From: Wolfiporia cocos
Taxonomy: Eukaryota; Basidiomycota; Agaricomycetes; Polyporales; Phaeolaceae
Length of the DNA: 64,000 nucleotides
Assembly (NCBI GenBank): GCA_029448655.1
Contig: JACCLO010000005.1
Coordinates: 930,001 to 994,000, forward strand
Direction: 5' to 3'
The position numbers were made by a program, and so were the translations under genes. The notes under the pieces were generated by a model, which saw only the letters and a list, made by a program, of their open reading frames with translations, did no database searches and was not told the DNA's origin. Below, one piece after another: positions 1 through 10,863 of this stretch (positions are counted from its first letter, which is position 1; every line of letters starts with the position of its first letter).

Positions 1-2431
1 TAGCTGTCCAATTCAAGAGCATACTGCGTCGTGTTGAGGGGAACGACGATGGCGTCAATGATGCGCAGGGCAGTCAAGCCCATGTGCTTCGCAACTGCAA
101 CCTATCACGAGTGTCAGAGACGTACTCTCGTTGTGAATAGAATATACATACATGGCGGTAGAAGCCGGGGTCGCCATACAATTCCTCCCATCTCTCCGAG
201 TCATAGATGGAGTGGTAGTGGTAGGGCGCATCCGTGGGCGTGCCACCAAAGCCCTGATCCATGCTCGCAACCTGGAAGCGTAGACATGCGCCAAATCAAC
301 ACCGTTAAATTACAGTATGGCTAATCAAACGTACCCCAAGGTGCTGTAAGAACGGCGTGTAGTCACTGCCGGACCCAAGCGGGCTGATACCCGTGTCCGA
401 GGCCCTCGCCAGTTGAGCAGCCGCATAGACTTCCAGGAACTCTGCGTCGCTTGGACCGGTGAAAGGACCAGCGTCCTCCCTGGCATCCCAGAGCGTCTTG
501 CTCGGGTCGGTGGGATGTGGAACGTCAAGAGCGGCCTGACGAATGAGGTGTGCAAGTGACGGCGAGGCAGATGCGCCCCAGCGCGATCCACCTACTGAAA
601 CGTCTGTATGTATATCGAAATTAGTGACGTGTAAAAGAACATAGGCAGTGTACTTGCCAACATTGATGTATGCGACGACGTTTTGCTGTATCCACTCTGG
701 GAAGTCTTCTGCCCATTCTGTGCTACCAATAAGGCCGTACTGGATGGTCGTTGTCAGCGATGCCATCATGACTGATGCGGGCACTTACCTCCTCAGCATC
801 CCAACTAGCGATGACGACGTTTCTCAAGGGCTTCCACCCGTTGTTCAGGAGGGCACTGAAGCCACGGATCACTTCGTGCAGGGAAACGGTGCCGGATACG
901 GGGTCGACAGCACCCATAACCCAAGCTATGGGCAAAGCACATGAGGCAGAGTTCAGTATGTTATCCTATTAGACTCACCATCACGATGACACCCAACAAG
1001 GACAGCCTCATTGCGGATGTGACCCGGAATGACCGCCATGGTGTTCCAAATGGGAATCACTCTGTCATCAACTGTGCGAAATCAGCATCGACCTCATCGT
1101 ACCCCCGCACAATACCTGGACATACCGCGGTTGACGAGCTTAACCTCTCGCTCACTCGCACGCCCCGTCAGCTCGCGCTTCTCACCGCCCTCGATCTCCT
1201 CAAGCAGCCGCTGCGCATTGGCCCACGAAATCGGCAAGCTCGGAATCCTCGGGATGTTCGCGCCTTCCGTGCGCGTCGCGTTCTCGTACGCGGGCGCGCC
1301 GGGCGTCGTGGGATCGCCAGGGTACGCCGAGATGAACTGCACACTGCCGCGCTGCACGGACGTCGGGTTGCGCGCGGGCCCCTCGGGGTACTCCGCGTAC
1401 CCATTTTCGGCAGTCACGCTCCCGTCGTCGCGCAGGTCGGAGTAGATGAGCACGCCCGCTGCGCCGTGTTCTTGCGCGAGTTGTATCTTTGGGGCGCGAT
1501 AGAAATCGCCTCACGTCAGTGCGTCCCTGGATCAGGATGGGACCATGTGCTGACCTTCAACCCGCGGAAATTCGCGCCATACCGCGCGAGCACGATCTTG
1601 CCAGTGAAGTCGCCACCCGCCTCTACCACGGCATCGTAGTCCTCCTTGCGTCCATAGTTCACATAGATAAGCTGCCCCTGTGCATCGCCGTCCCGGCTCA
1701 GCCCATGCCATGCGGGCACGGCATCCCTATATTTCGCCGCTTCAGGGTCGCGGGGGTCACCGTCCTCGTCAAGGTCTGCGGACCACACTGACGCTCCCTC
1801 ATCGCCGAGGATTTCGAGGCTGTGGCTGACTGGCGTGTTCATGACGGGGTAGTACTTGTCGATCCATGCGGTGGGCCCGGCCAGCGCGTTGATGCCGAGC
1901 GTCGCGGCGCGCGACTCTGCAGAGCCCGCGGGGAACACGGGCACCTCAGCGGGCGCGGCAATGCCGAACTGCTCCTGGAAGAGCTGGAGGATGACCTTGG
2001 CGTCCTCGAAGTCCTCTGTGGACCCTGCAAGGTGGGGATGCGTTGCATACGCGCGAGATGCAGCGAGTGCGCTGTCTGTGCTTGGGATAGAGCTGCGAGC
2101 GTCCAACGGGTCGTTATGTGTTGCGCACGGATTCAGGACGAGCAAGCACTTACAGGTACAGCTCCTCCGCCTTTAGACCTGAGACGCCACCGTGCGTAAA
2201 GGTGTCCAATGCCCAGGATCCGTCAGGTCCGCTGTGAGCGTCACGGTGCACGAATGCCCTCTTCGCCAGCACATACAGAGCAGCAAATGCGTAGAACCTG
2301 AGCCATAGCTTAAAGACGCGGCGCACTACCGACTGGCGGCGTGTTGGAACATCCTCTGCTGTCGGTTGACCGATGGATCCGTCGTGAATATCAGCGTGAG
2401 GGGCACCTTTCTCGACATCGACACCCTTCAT
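1..2431 (-). CDS. Glutamate carboxypeptidase II-like M28 zinc peptidase, 3' end outside window
   Basis: Type II membrane peptidase of the transferrin-receptor/GCPII (M28B) family, expected in the vacuolar or secretory membrane system. I start at 2431 (MKGVDVEK); an in-frame ATG at 2497 lies closer to the adjacent inverted repeat. A short cytosolic tail with VVRR is followed by a hydrophobic span (LWLRFYAFAALYVLAK). After an intron (donor near 2150) come a protease-associated domain (about 2100-1560, with YVNYGRKEDY and GKIVLARYG), then LIYSDLRDDG (about 1450) and ISAYPGDPTTPG. The catalytic region has HRD, then GAVDPVSG (about 920-900), ASWDAEE and YGLIGSTEW (about 735). The last visible segments are GSGSDYTPFLQHLG (about 375-330) and VASMDQGFGG (about 270). 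Short introns separate these pieces and the C-terminal dimerisation domain lies beyond position 1. Assignment to M28B is firm; the substrate is not known. The upstream region is occupied by the large inverted repeat. Confidence 0.88.
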
Positions 2432-2520
2432 GGTGTTCACCGCGCTTCCAATTGCCGGGTGGAAATCAGAGGCAGCACATACAGTTATCGCGGTCACACT
2501 TGGTCTTCTGCTTACACTGC

Positions 2521-2700
2521 CAGACCTTCCGATAGCCTGAGGTTGGTAAACCAGGAATGGAATTGAGCCTATAAAATGAATGGAGTTGGGGGTGGCCCAG
2601 GATAGCCTGAGCTCCGAAGTGTATTTATGAGTGCTGTTTGGCCCGAGGCTCGCCTCTGCGCGATTTCGATCGATTATAGCCTCAGGCTAACATCTGAATG
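2521..2700. repeat. Subterminal AGCCTGAGGY motifs of the inverted repeat
   Basis: Close to the terminus the sequence GATAGCCTGAG occurs at about 2531 and 2602, and its palindromic form AGCCTCAGGCT at about 2679. The same set is mirrored at about 5760-5920. Repeated subterminal motifs are typical transposase-binding sites in DNA transposons, so this supports a transposon origin. Confidence 0.5.
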
Positions 2701-4195
2701 ACCCCGGGTTGACCCGGGTTCACTTTTTATTTGCGCGGTCATGTGACGTGACATGACTGCGGACGTGTTTTTCCTTGATCTCCAGAGCCCTCTCTTCATT
2801 CTCCTTTGCATTGTCTCTGGAAGCTGCCACTTTCTTGCACAACCTATTACTCCGGGACAGTTGCTCAAAGTCCACAGGTATCCCCTAGATGTTCGGTGCG
2901 GAATCTAAGCCTATTGACAAGCCAACCGTAGTTGAGTGACTAATCAGGGATTTCAGGCTCGAGCCGCAACAGCAGCAGGACCTGCATGCAGTTGTTCAGG
3001 TATGTTCCCCAAGCGTTACTGAGCTACTTGCTTAGCTAGGATTAGTTGACAGAGGTCTATGTCAACCTCATCTCGCAGCACGTTTGTATCTTTATGGCCG
3101 TTATATCCGGTGATGTCCTTCTAGGATCATGTAGACTCATGGTTCGTAACAAAGATGAGGCAAATCTTGCCGGCAATGGTTGGGAAAGTGAGTAGCGTCT
3201 TTACATGTTGATCGCAGCTGTGACAGTATTTTACCCAGATACGTAGAAGAATGCATACGTTTGACTGTGAGTGGTTTGGGAAGTTCGCACCTTGCACGAG
3301 GTACGAGCGCTAGGCCGAACGTTTGCTTACTAAGCGAGTGGGGAGGAACGCGTAAGCGCATTCGCGCAACACCTCCCTTTCGAAGGCCCTCGTAGCTCAC
3401 TGCAAAAACCAGTTTTCTGACCCACCCAGCCACTCCCCAGTGTTGGATGGTGGTGTAGTCGTGCCACCGCCTCGTTTCGGCCTCTACACCGCCAACCAAC
3501 GCTCGAGAAGTTCGGTCCTTTGTGGCTCAGCTCGGTCGTCTCCCTCGTGCGCGAAGCGCTCGAAAATCCGTCGCATCATCACATTCCCAGCGCTTCCAAA
3601 CACGGATTTTCGGCCTTCGCACACCTTCAAAATTCCGAGTTTTTCGTAGCCTTAGCACCTTCGGAATTTTGCCCAATTCCGACCGAACTCTCTCACCCCA
3701 ACCCATCCTTCCTAGTTCAAATGTCACTCATGAAACTGAGATATACTCGTCACTGTACACTATCCTCGTAGATCCCCACTCGCACTTAGGAAGCTAACTC
3801 CCGTGAGCAGCGATGTGCATGTCGACGGTCTCCACTCCTGGCATGCAGGGTGATTTAGCAGATCTACTGTAATACATCTCATGTAAACTCCCGTCCCACA
3901 ATGTGCACATTTGTACGGCAGCAGCAAATATATCTAATTGTGCTGATGTAATATGAAAATGATGTGAACTATATTTTAGCTGGCCGTGGGACCAGGGCTG
4001 AGTGTCGGGCGGACCCCAGGCCATCCATGAGCAGATAGCCTCGGGGCATGTACCATAGCTGTGGTACAGGGGCCATTTCTGGCTCATATGGCCTGGGGCT
4101 CGCCCGCCACTTTAACTGTTTGGGCCAGTTTCTACCAGGTGTGGGTGGGCTCGCTACAACTCCGCCCATGGTCCAAAAAGTGACCTGCCCGTGTA

Positions 4196-4251
4196 CATTG
4201 ATGTAATCCCCGGGCCCCGATCGGAGGTCCGCTTCATTGGCCATACATATA
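4196..4251. other. Loop of the 3.4 kb inverted repeat
   Basis: Unpaired 56 bp spacer between the two arms. It contains the GC-rich stretch CCCCGGGCCCCGATCGG and no repeat of either arm. If the locus is transcribed through, the RNA would fold into a long perfect hairpin closed by this loop. Confidence 0.8.
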
Positions 4252-5934
4252 TACACGGGCAGGTCACTTTTTGGACCATGGGCGGAGTTGTAGCGAGCCC
4301 ACCCACACCTGGTAGAAACTGGCCCAAACAGTTAAAGTGGCGGGCGAGCCCCAGGCCATATGAGCCAGAAATGGCCCCTGTACCACAGCTATGGTACATG
4401 CCCCGAGGCTATCTGCTCATGGATGGCCTGGGGTCCGCCCGACACTCAGCCCTGGTCCCACGGCCAGCTAAAATATAGTTCACATCATTTTCATATTACA
4501 TCAGCACAATTAGATATATTTGCTGCTGCCGTACAAATGTGCACATTGTGGGACGGGAGTTTACATGAGATGTATTACAGTAGATCTGCTAAATCACCCT
4601 GCATGCCAGGAGTGGAGACCGTCGACATGCACATCGCTGCTCACGGGAGTTAGCTTCCTAAGTGCGAGTGGGGATCTACGAGGATAGTGTACAGTGACGA
4701 GTATATCTCAGTTTCATGAGTGACATTTGAACTAGGAAGGATGGGTTGGGGTGAGAGAGTTCGGTCGGAATTGGGCAAAATTCCGAAGGTGCTAAGGCTA
4801 CGAAAAACTCGGAATTTTGAAGGTGTGCGAAGGCCGAAAATCCGTGTTTGGAAGCGCTGGGAATGTGATGATGCGACGGATTTTCGAGCGCTTCGCGCAC
4901 GAGGGAGACGACCGAGCTGAGCCACAAAGGACCGAACTTCTCGAGCGTTGGTTGGCGGTGTAGAGGCCGAAACGAGGCGGTGGCACGACTACACCACCAT
5001 CCAACACTGGGGAGTGGCTGGGTGGGTCAGAAAACTGGTTTTTGCAGTGAGCTACGAGGGCCTTCGAAAGGGAGGTGTTGCGCGAATGCGCTTACGCGTT
5101 CCTCCCCACTCGCTTAGTAAGCAAACGTTCGGCCTAGCGCTCGTACCTCGTGCAAGGTGCGAACTTCCCAAACCACTCACAGTCAAACGTATGCATTCTT
5201 CTACGTATCTGGGTAAAATACTGTCACAGCTGCGATCAACATGTAAAGACGCTACTCACTTTCCCAACCATTGCCGGCAAGATTTGCCTCATCTTTGTTA
5301 CGAACCATGAGTCTACATGATCCTAGAAGGACATCACCGGATATAACGGCCATAAAGATACAAACGTGCTGCGAGATGAGGTTGACATAGACCTCTGTCA
5401 ACTAATCCTAGCTAAGCAAGTAGCTCAGTAACGCTTGGGGAACATACCTGAACAACTGCATGCAGGTCCTGCTGCTGTTGCGGCTCGAGCCTGAAATCCC
5501 TGATTAGTCACTCAACTACGGTTGGCTTGTCAATAGGCTTAGATTCCGCACCGAACATCTAGGGGATACCTGTGGACTTTGAGCAACTGTCCCGGAGTAA
5601 TAGGTTGTGCAAGAAAGTGGCAGCTTCCAGAGACAATGCAAAGGAGAATGAAGAGAGGGCTCTGGAGATCAAGGAAAAACACGTCCGCAGTCATGTCACG
5701 TCACATGACCGCGCAAATAAAAAGTGAACCCGGGTCAACCCGGGGTCATTCAGATGTTAGCCTGAGGCTATAATCGATCGAAATCGCGCAGAGGCGAGCC
5801 TCGGGCCAAACAGCACTCATAAATACACTTCGGAGCTCAGGCTATCCTGGGCCACCCCCAACTCCATTCATTTTATAGGCTCAATTCCATTCCTGGTTTA
5901 CCAACCTCAGGCTATCGGAAGGTCTGGCAGTGTA

Positions 5935-6456
5935 GGCACTATAGACTCGCTTATATGGCGTAGTAGCTTCGAAATCACATCAGGGCGAGCTGCAGGGATA
6001 CGAGGTGCCGGTAGACTGCGACTATCAGAAGAAAGCATCGACGTGCGCATCACAGGAGATTGCGCTAAGGTAGCCGTCATATGTTGTATACTCTTATGAT
6101 TCAGAATTAGCGAAGAGAGCGCTACCACGCTGACAATTATCAACAAAGGGCGTATTTGAATTTCCGTGAATGGCCTATATACCCGCAGGGTTCTACAGCA
6201 ACATCAGTCATGAAAACCGCAATTTCAACAAACAAGCCTGGTGTGCCACTGGTGGAGACCGATACTAAGCGCCAATACCACGTGAATTCGGGGTAGTCAT
6301 ATGATTGACGCCTGCTGGTCATTGCTAGTTTGCGACCCATAAACCTGAGCAACGAGCAGCAAACTCTGTGATTCGAACTTGTCCGAAACTCCCCGCTTGG
6401 TACACTACACTCTTGTATAGTTCTGGGACATCTGATCTTTGTCGATAACCAACGCC
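5935..6456. other. Intergenic region upstream of GLC8
   Basis: 522 bp between the inverted repeat and the GLC8 start. I see no convincing coding exon. The antisense ORFs here lack family features. It presumably carries the GLC8 promoter. Confidence 0.5.
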
Positions 6457-7445
6457 ATGTCTGCTGAAGTCGCTCACGGCTCTCCATCCCCATCCCCGCA
6501 CCAGCCGCCTATGTCGCGGACGAACTCCAAGCCAAAGGGCATCCTGAAAAATGCACCCCCAGCGCATCCCAACAGCCAGCAGTAAGCGCACCGATCTCCT
6601 CCTGTATCTCACAAACAGCTCAGATCGCCCATCGTGCCAGCCTTCAATGGGACGAGGAGAACCTCGCGCTCACAGAGGCGCAAAAAGACAGCCAGATGAA
6701 GATCACCGAGCCGAAGACGCCGTATGTAAGATACAATGCAGAGACGGATACCGTCGAGGGTGGTGCGTTCTCGAGCCTCTAACGGCATGCTCTAGGGACA
6801 ACGCATCTGACGAGCAGTTGTGTATGCAGATATTCCAGCGCTTGATCTGAACGGCCGGACGGCAAGCCCGGTAGCCTCTCCCGCACGAGCGCAGTCGCCA
6901 TCGAGCAGCACCGGTGCCACAGGCGGCGGCTCCGCGCCGTCCTCACGCCGGACATCATTCTCGAGCACCGGCCGCACGTCGACACCATCCGGGCGCGGGA
7001 GCGGCCGGTCAAGCAGAAGTACGAGCTTTAACCTTCCAGACGATGCGCGGGAGACGATCCGGCTTGAGGGCCGCCAGCCCGGCGACGAGGTCGAGTTCGA
7101 GGAGATGGACGAAGAAAGTACGACTGTCCCCTCGACCCACTATGTGCTCAGGTGACTGATGCGAATGCAACCCGAAATTAGCCGCTGCGAAACACGCCGA
7201 GTTTGTGAAGGCCCGGGGGAGACACTACTCGAACGAGGCGGAGGCGATGAAGGTCCGTGTGCCTGACACATGTTTGTTTTCCCTGCTCATGGCTGCCGTG
7301 TCCGCGACAGATGGCGGCGAAGCTGATGGAGATGGACGAGGACGACGAGGAGGCCTCGGCGGACCACAGCGTCGACGACGACAGCGCGATGTCCGTTGAC
7401 GACGACGCACCGACGAAGGTGAACGGCGTCGCGCACGCCAAGTGA
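6457..7445 (+). CDS. GLC8: Protein phosphatase 1 inhibitor-2 family protein (Glc8)
   Basis: Regulatory subunit of type 1 protein phosphatase; in yeast Glc8 activates and shuttles Glc7. My model joins 6457-6581, 6641-6759, 6830-7117, 7182-7252 and 7311-7445, giving 245 residues. The introns are 58-70 bp with GT-AG ends. The PP1-docking motif KGILKN is at about residue 27. LQWDEENL and [14 protein letters not shown], the inhibitor-2 signature, follow in exon 2. Exon 3 is a Ser/Thr/Gly-rich linker ending in [11 protein letters not shown]. Exon 4 encodes [19 protein letters not shown], matching the helical HYNE-type segment that covers the PP1 active site. The acidic tail DEDDEEAS ends the protein. 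For exon 2 the acceptor at 6640 was chosen because the nearer AG at 6623 breaks the frame. The TPY threonine is the conserved kinase site of this family. Confidence 0.93.
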
Positions 7446-7871
7446 GCGACGAGTGCCTAGAACATGAACGAATAGGAAGAGTGTAACGTGTTTGTGTTGG
7501 AGGGTTCGACTGGACGCTCTCGCCGTATACTACCCCAGAATCCAGATATCCTGCGTGCCTTGTACGTTCCCATGCCGTGCTGCAGTCTCCTGTATATCCT
7601 GCTTCTCGAAGCGATGCAATTGACTCCTGATAGTCTCTCCGCACTCCACTCCGCGGTTCCCTGGGCGGCCCCTTCGAAGAACGCGGGATGGCTATATTAG
7701 CCGCTGTAGGGTATTGCCACTGAGTGCCTGACGCGTGTCATGTGACTCATCTTGACGCGCTCAGGACGCGTCTTGCAATTTTTGTGACTTGTTATTGAAA
7801 TTCGTCCTGTCTCTACCAGTTCCTCGTCGGCGGAGAGAATATCTGCGCTCACCGCACCCAGTTCTCGTACA
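7446..7871. other. Intergenic region GLC8-MTD1
   Basis: 426 bp holding the GLC8 3' region and the MTD1 promoter. A CT-rich stretch near 7800-7860 precedes the MTD1 ATG. No exon is supported. Confidence 0.5.
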
Positions 7872-9355
7872 ATGTCCACAGAGGCCTCTGGCAAGGGCAT
7901 CCTCCTCAAAGCGGACCCCATCGCGAACGCGTTCCGCGACGAGATCAAGGCCGCCTTGGCTGAGCGACCACGCCCACCCAAGCTGGTCGGCATTTTGGCA
8001 ACATCTGCTGCACCGAGCAAGTTCTATGCCGACTTCACGCAGAAACAGTGCGACGCGCTCGGCGTCGAGTTCGTACTCAAGCGTACAGGTGCTGCGGCCG
8101 ATCCTTCCGCCGGCGAGGGAGACGGCGTGGAGGAGGCGATCATCGAGGCGAATGAGGACGACAGCGTGGATGGTATCATGGTCGGTGCAGTGATACCTTG
8201 TATCTATCCAATTTGTAACTCATGTTTTTGGAAAAAGGTGTACTACCCGATCTTTGGCGTGCAACAGGTTTGTAGCCGCATGCGCGCATCACTTTGACAC
8301 TAAAGCTTCGGGAGATAGGACCACTACCTGCAGCAGGTGAGTCTGTCGGGATTGCAGATCGAACAGACCCTGATCGCCGAGTCAGGTCGTGTCGCCCTTG
8401 AAAGACGTCGAGGGACTGCACTTCAAGTTCCACTACAATCTGTACCACAAGTGCGCATCCTTGCACGATACTGCACGCTCTATTGACTCACAGAGCCTGC
8501 ATAGCATCCGCTTCCTAGACCCCTCCTCGCTCCTCTCCTCAGTCCCCCCCACAAGTCTGCCACCTCCCGCGGTGGAGGACCAGCCTCCCGCGGGGACGGT
8601 CAAGTCGATCTTGCCATGCACACCTCTCGCGGTCGTGAAATGCCTCGAGCACATCGGCGTGTACAATCGCATCCTGCCGTACGGCGATCGCGCCTACGGG
8701 AAGACGATCACGGTCATCAACCGGTGAGCTGCTTACCGCTACGTCCGCTCCGTGGTGTCCAGACGACGCGGGCAGATCCGAGGTGGTCGGCCGCCCGCTG
8801 GCCGCGCTGCTCGCGAATGACGGGGCGCGGGTGCTCTCGGTGGACATTGACTCCATACAGGTGCGTGCTGAAAACTCGATTCGATGGGTCGGGGATTTGC
8901 TCAATGGTTATATAGGAGTACACGAAACGGCCGGTGACCGAGGCAGAGCGTCGGTTCCATCCGCGGCATGTCGTTCGCCCTAGTAGTCTCTCCCTGCAGG
9001 AGTGTCTGGCTATCTCAGACGTCGTCGTCTCGGCCGTCCCGGGCGCTGAGTACAAGGTCAAGACGGCGTGGCTCAAGGACGGCTGCGTGTGCATCAACGT
9101 CGCGGCGGACAAAAACTTTGAGGCGGACGTCCGCGAGAAGGTGCGGGTAACGGGCTCAGCTACCTTGGCCGCTAGTGACAGGCTGTTACCTCAGGCGTCG
9201 GTGTACATGCCTACCATTGGTAGGGTCACAATCACGATGCTTTTGAGAAATCTGTGCGTAGACTGGCCATTTCGAGTGATACATTGATCTGACGGTATGC
9301 AATCCGCAGTTTGCGCCTACAGCAGTACGGAGAGGTGTCGAAGCAGACATCGTAA
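7872..9355 (+). CDS. MTD1: NAD+-dependent 5,10-methylenetetrahydrofolate dehydrogenase
   Basis: Cytosolic one-carbon enzyme oxidising methylene-THF to methenyl-THF with NAD+ (yeast Mtd1 type, monofunctional). Nine exons join in phase: 7872-8180, 8238-8267, 8319-8336, 8386-8450, 8505-8723, 8776-8860, 8916-9140, 9195-9253 and 9310-9355, encoding 351 residues. Diagnostic segments are SKFYADFTQKQ (substrate-binding Tyr/Lys region, about residue 51), DDSVDGIM, VYYPIFG, PLKDVEGLH, KSILPCTPLAVVK, YGKTITVINRSEVVGRPLAALLAND (Rossmann core), DGCVCINVA and GRVTITMLLRNL. Length is slightly above yeast Mtd1. Exons 2 and 3 are only 30 and 18 bp and encode VYYPIFGVQQ and DHYLQQ, which are conserved in the family and justify these tiny exons. 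Confidence 0.96.
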
Positions 9356-9663
9356 CCAGGCTTGGCTGGCGTGCATAGCAAATACAGAGAAGAGCGTGAA
9401 AGGCGGTAATGGTATACCGAGGTACAGTATCCACCCGCATAATGATAGCACCAAGAGGTAAGACTGTTGGAGTAATAGTGAATCCTTGTATTACAATAGA
9501 TTGTGTACGACACAGGCGGGATCGCAATGGCTGAGGGCGGAGGGGTGTTGCGGTAATGCAGAAGTCCAAGGATGCTACTCCACAAGGTTCTAACGACAGA
9601 ATTCGATGAAAACCAACAGAGACTTGAAGCATGGCATTGGGACAGCGAGGCAGCGGCCCTTGC
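9356..9663. other. Convergent 3' intergenic region MTD1/ORMDL
   Basis: 308 bp between two convergent stop codons. It should hold both terminator regions. No ORF with family features was seen. Confidence 0.5.
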
Positions 9664-10608
9664 TTAGTGAAACTGCGATTCTGTGATGGACTCAATCGCA
9701 GTGTGGCGCACGTCGTTCTCGCCATTCGTTGGGGTGCACGAGCCTGAGCGTGGGGTGGCAGCAATCGCCGGGGTGCCGGCGCCAGACATATCTCCTTGAG
9801 CGAAGCTGAAGCGCAGGCGACGGCGGTGGAACTGTGAAATACGTGAGAGCCGGTGGTCAAGAGATACAGAAGATGAATGATCTTACCACAGGCATTTTGG
9901 GGAGGAGTACCAGTATCAGTGCCGTAAGGTTGATGGCAAACATCCAAGGGTTGTATTCGGAGTAATGGGTCGATGCAAGGAACCTAGCGCGCACAAATGA
10001 GCAATAAACACGCGCAGATGGAAAGGTCACTTGCAAGAGGATTGGCATGCTGAAGAGCCACTTCTTCGCGGGCGTATACTGCGCGCCGTGGTCGATTTGC
10101 TCCCATAGTGTGAGCTCGTCATATACGCCGCTATGAAGGTCAGATTGGAACGGGATGCCCGTGACCCAGTGAAACATGAGATACGAGAACTGACACAAAG
10201 TTTAATCCATATAGTATGTGGCGATGACAGAGCGAAACGTACACCTAGATACAGCAGATTCGTAGTGAACCAGCTAATATCCTGTCGCATCCCAGGAATG
10301 GTATCGATGATCATCTTGCCCGTAATTACAAGTGCGGGGTGGATGAGCCAGGCGCCTGTGATGACATCTCAATCTTGTGCGCAGCGGCAGGAATTGCGCA
10401 GGGGGGACGACGTACCCTTGCGGTTAACCCACTCCGCGTTCATGTTCTCGTACACGGCCGAGTCGAGCACCTCCTCCTGCGAATTCTCACCGACTTTTTC
10501 CACCTTGAGGATGCTGCTGCTGCGCGCACGACTGTAGCCGTGTCGCGCATTGAGGCCGTGCATAGCGTCTGGGACCATGAGCGTCGGCGAAGATAGTATA
10601 GTCGACAT
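9664..10608 (-). CDS. ORMDL family protein (Orm1/Orm2-like)
   Basis: ER membrane regulator of serine palmitoyltransferase and thus of sphingolipid synthesis. Exons in transcription order are 10608-10416, 10355-10243, 10189-10035, 9983-9887 and 9831-9664, giving 241 residues. The N-terminal extension carries RARSSSILKVEK, resembling the phosphorylated Ser-rich tail of fungal Orm proteins. ENMNAEWVNRKGAWLIHPALV begins the conserved core. FHWVTGIPFQSD, LTLWEQIDHGAQYTPAKKWL and NLTALILVLLPKMP are the family hallmarks, with about four hydrophobic spans. After HRRRLRFSF a polar C-tail of about 45 residues follows. The intron after PIL (donor GCAAGT at 10034) must be GC-AG to keep frame. The start is divergent from the VIR_N gene, 255 bp away. 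Confidence 0.95.
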
Positions 10609-10863
10609 TGCTGGCTACTTCAAAACATGCAACAGCGAGGGATACGCGAGATGAGGATACAATTTAGGTCAGCTCGGGCTTGGAGCTTGGAGGGGCGCAG
10701 TCGTGTCTGGTCACATAGACGCCCGATCCGGTCTGTATATCGGTCAGTATAAGCGCCTGGGCCTTGATCCGGAACCATCTTAGTTGAGTCCAAGTTGAAT
10801 CCTTTGCGGTTGTCTGCGGCCATCTCTTTGTTCGTGTTAGACACGTTACTGCCACTCGCTGAT

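Larger units (their letters stand above)
2513..5934. mobile_element. 3.4 kb foldback-type inverted repeat (arms about 1683 bp)
   Basis: Left arm 2513-4195 and right arm 4252-5934 are reverse complements around a 56 bp unpaired spacer at 4196-4251. Wherever I compared them, paired coordinates sum to 8447, so there is no indel along the arms, and I saw no mismatch in the outer 250 bp or the inner 100 bp. Similarity stops abruptly at both ends. The termini read TA-CACTGCCAGACC and GGTCTGGCAGTG-TA, so the element may be flanked by a TA target duplication. No arm ORF resembles a known protein; the longest (120 codons, 3137-3499 and 4948-5310) occurs once per arm. A foldback or MITE-like non-autonomous DNA transposon, or two copies joined head to head, fits best. 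A purely technical palindrome would be expected to carry the same flank on both sides; here the flanks differ. Confidence 0.85.

Noticed and set aside
3137..5310. Mirror-image ORFs (120, 97, 95, 91 codons) in the inverted repeat as genes
   Set aside because: They are duplicated only because the DNA is palindromic, show no domain, and have overlapping frames on both strands.
6624..6640. Acceptor at 6623 for GLC8 exon 2
   Set aside because: It shifts the frame away from LQWDEENL; the acceptor at 6640 restores it.
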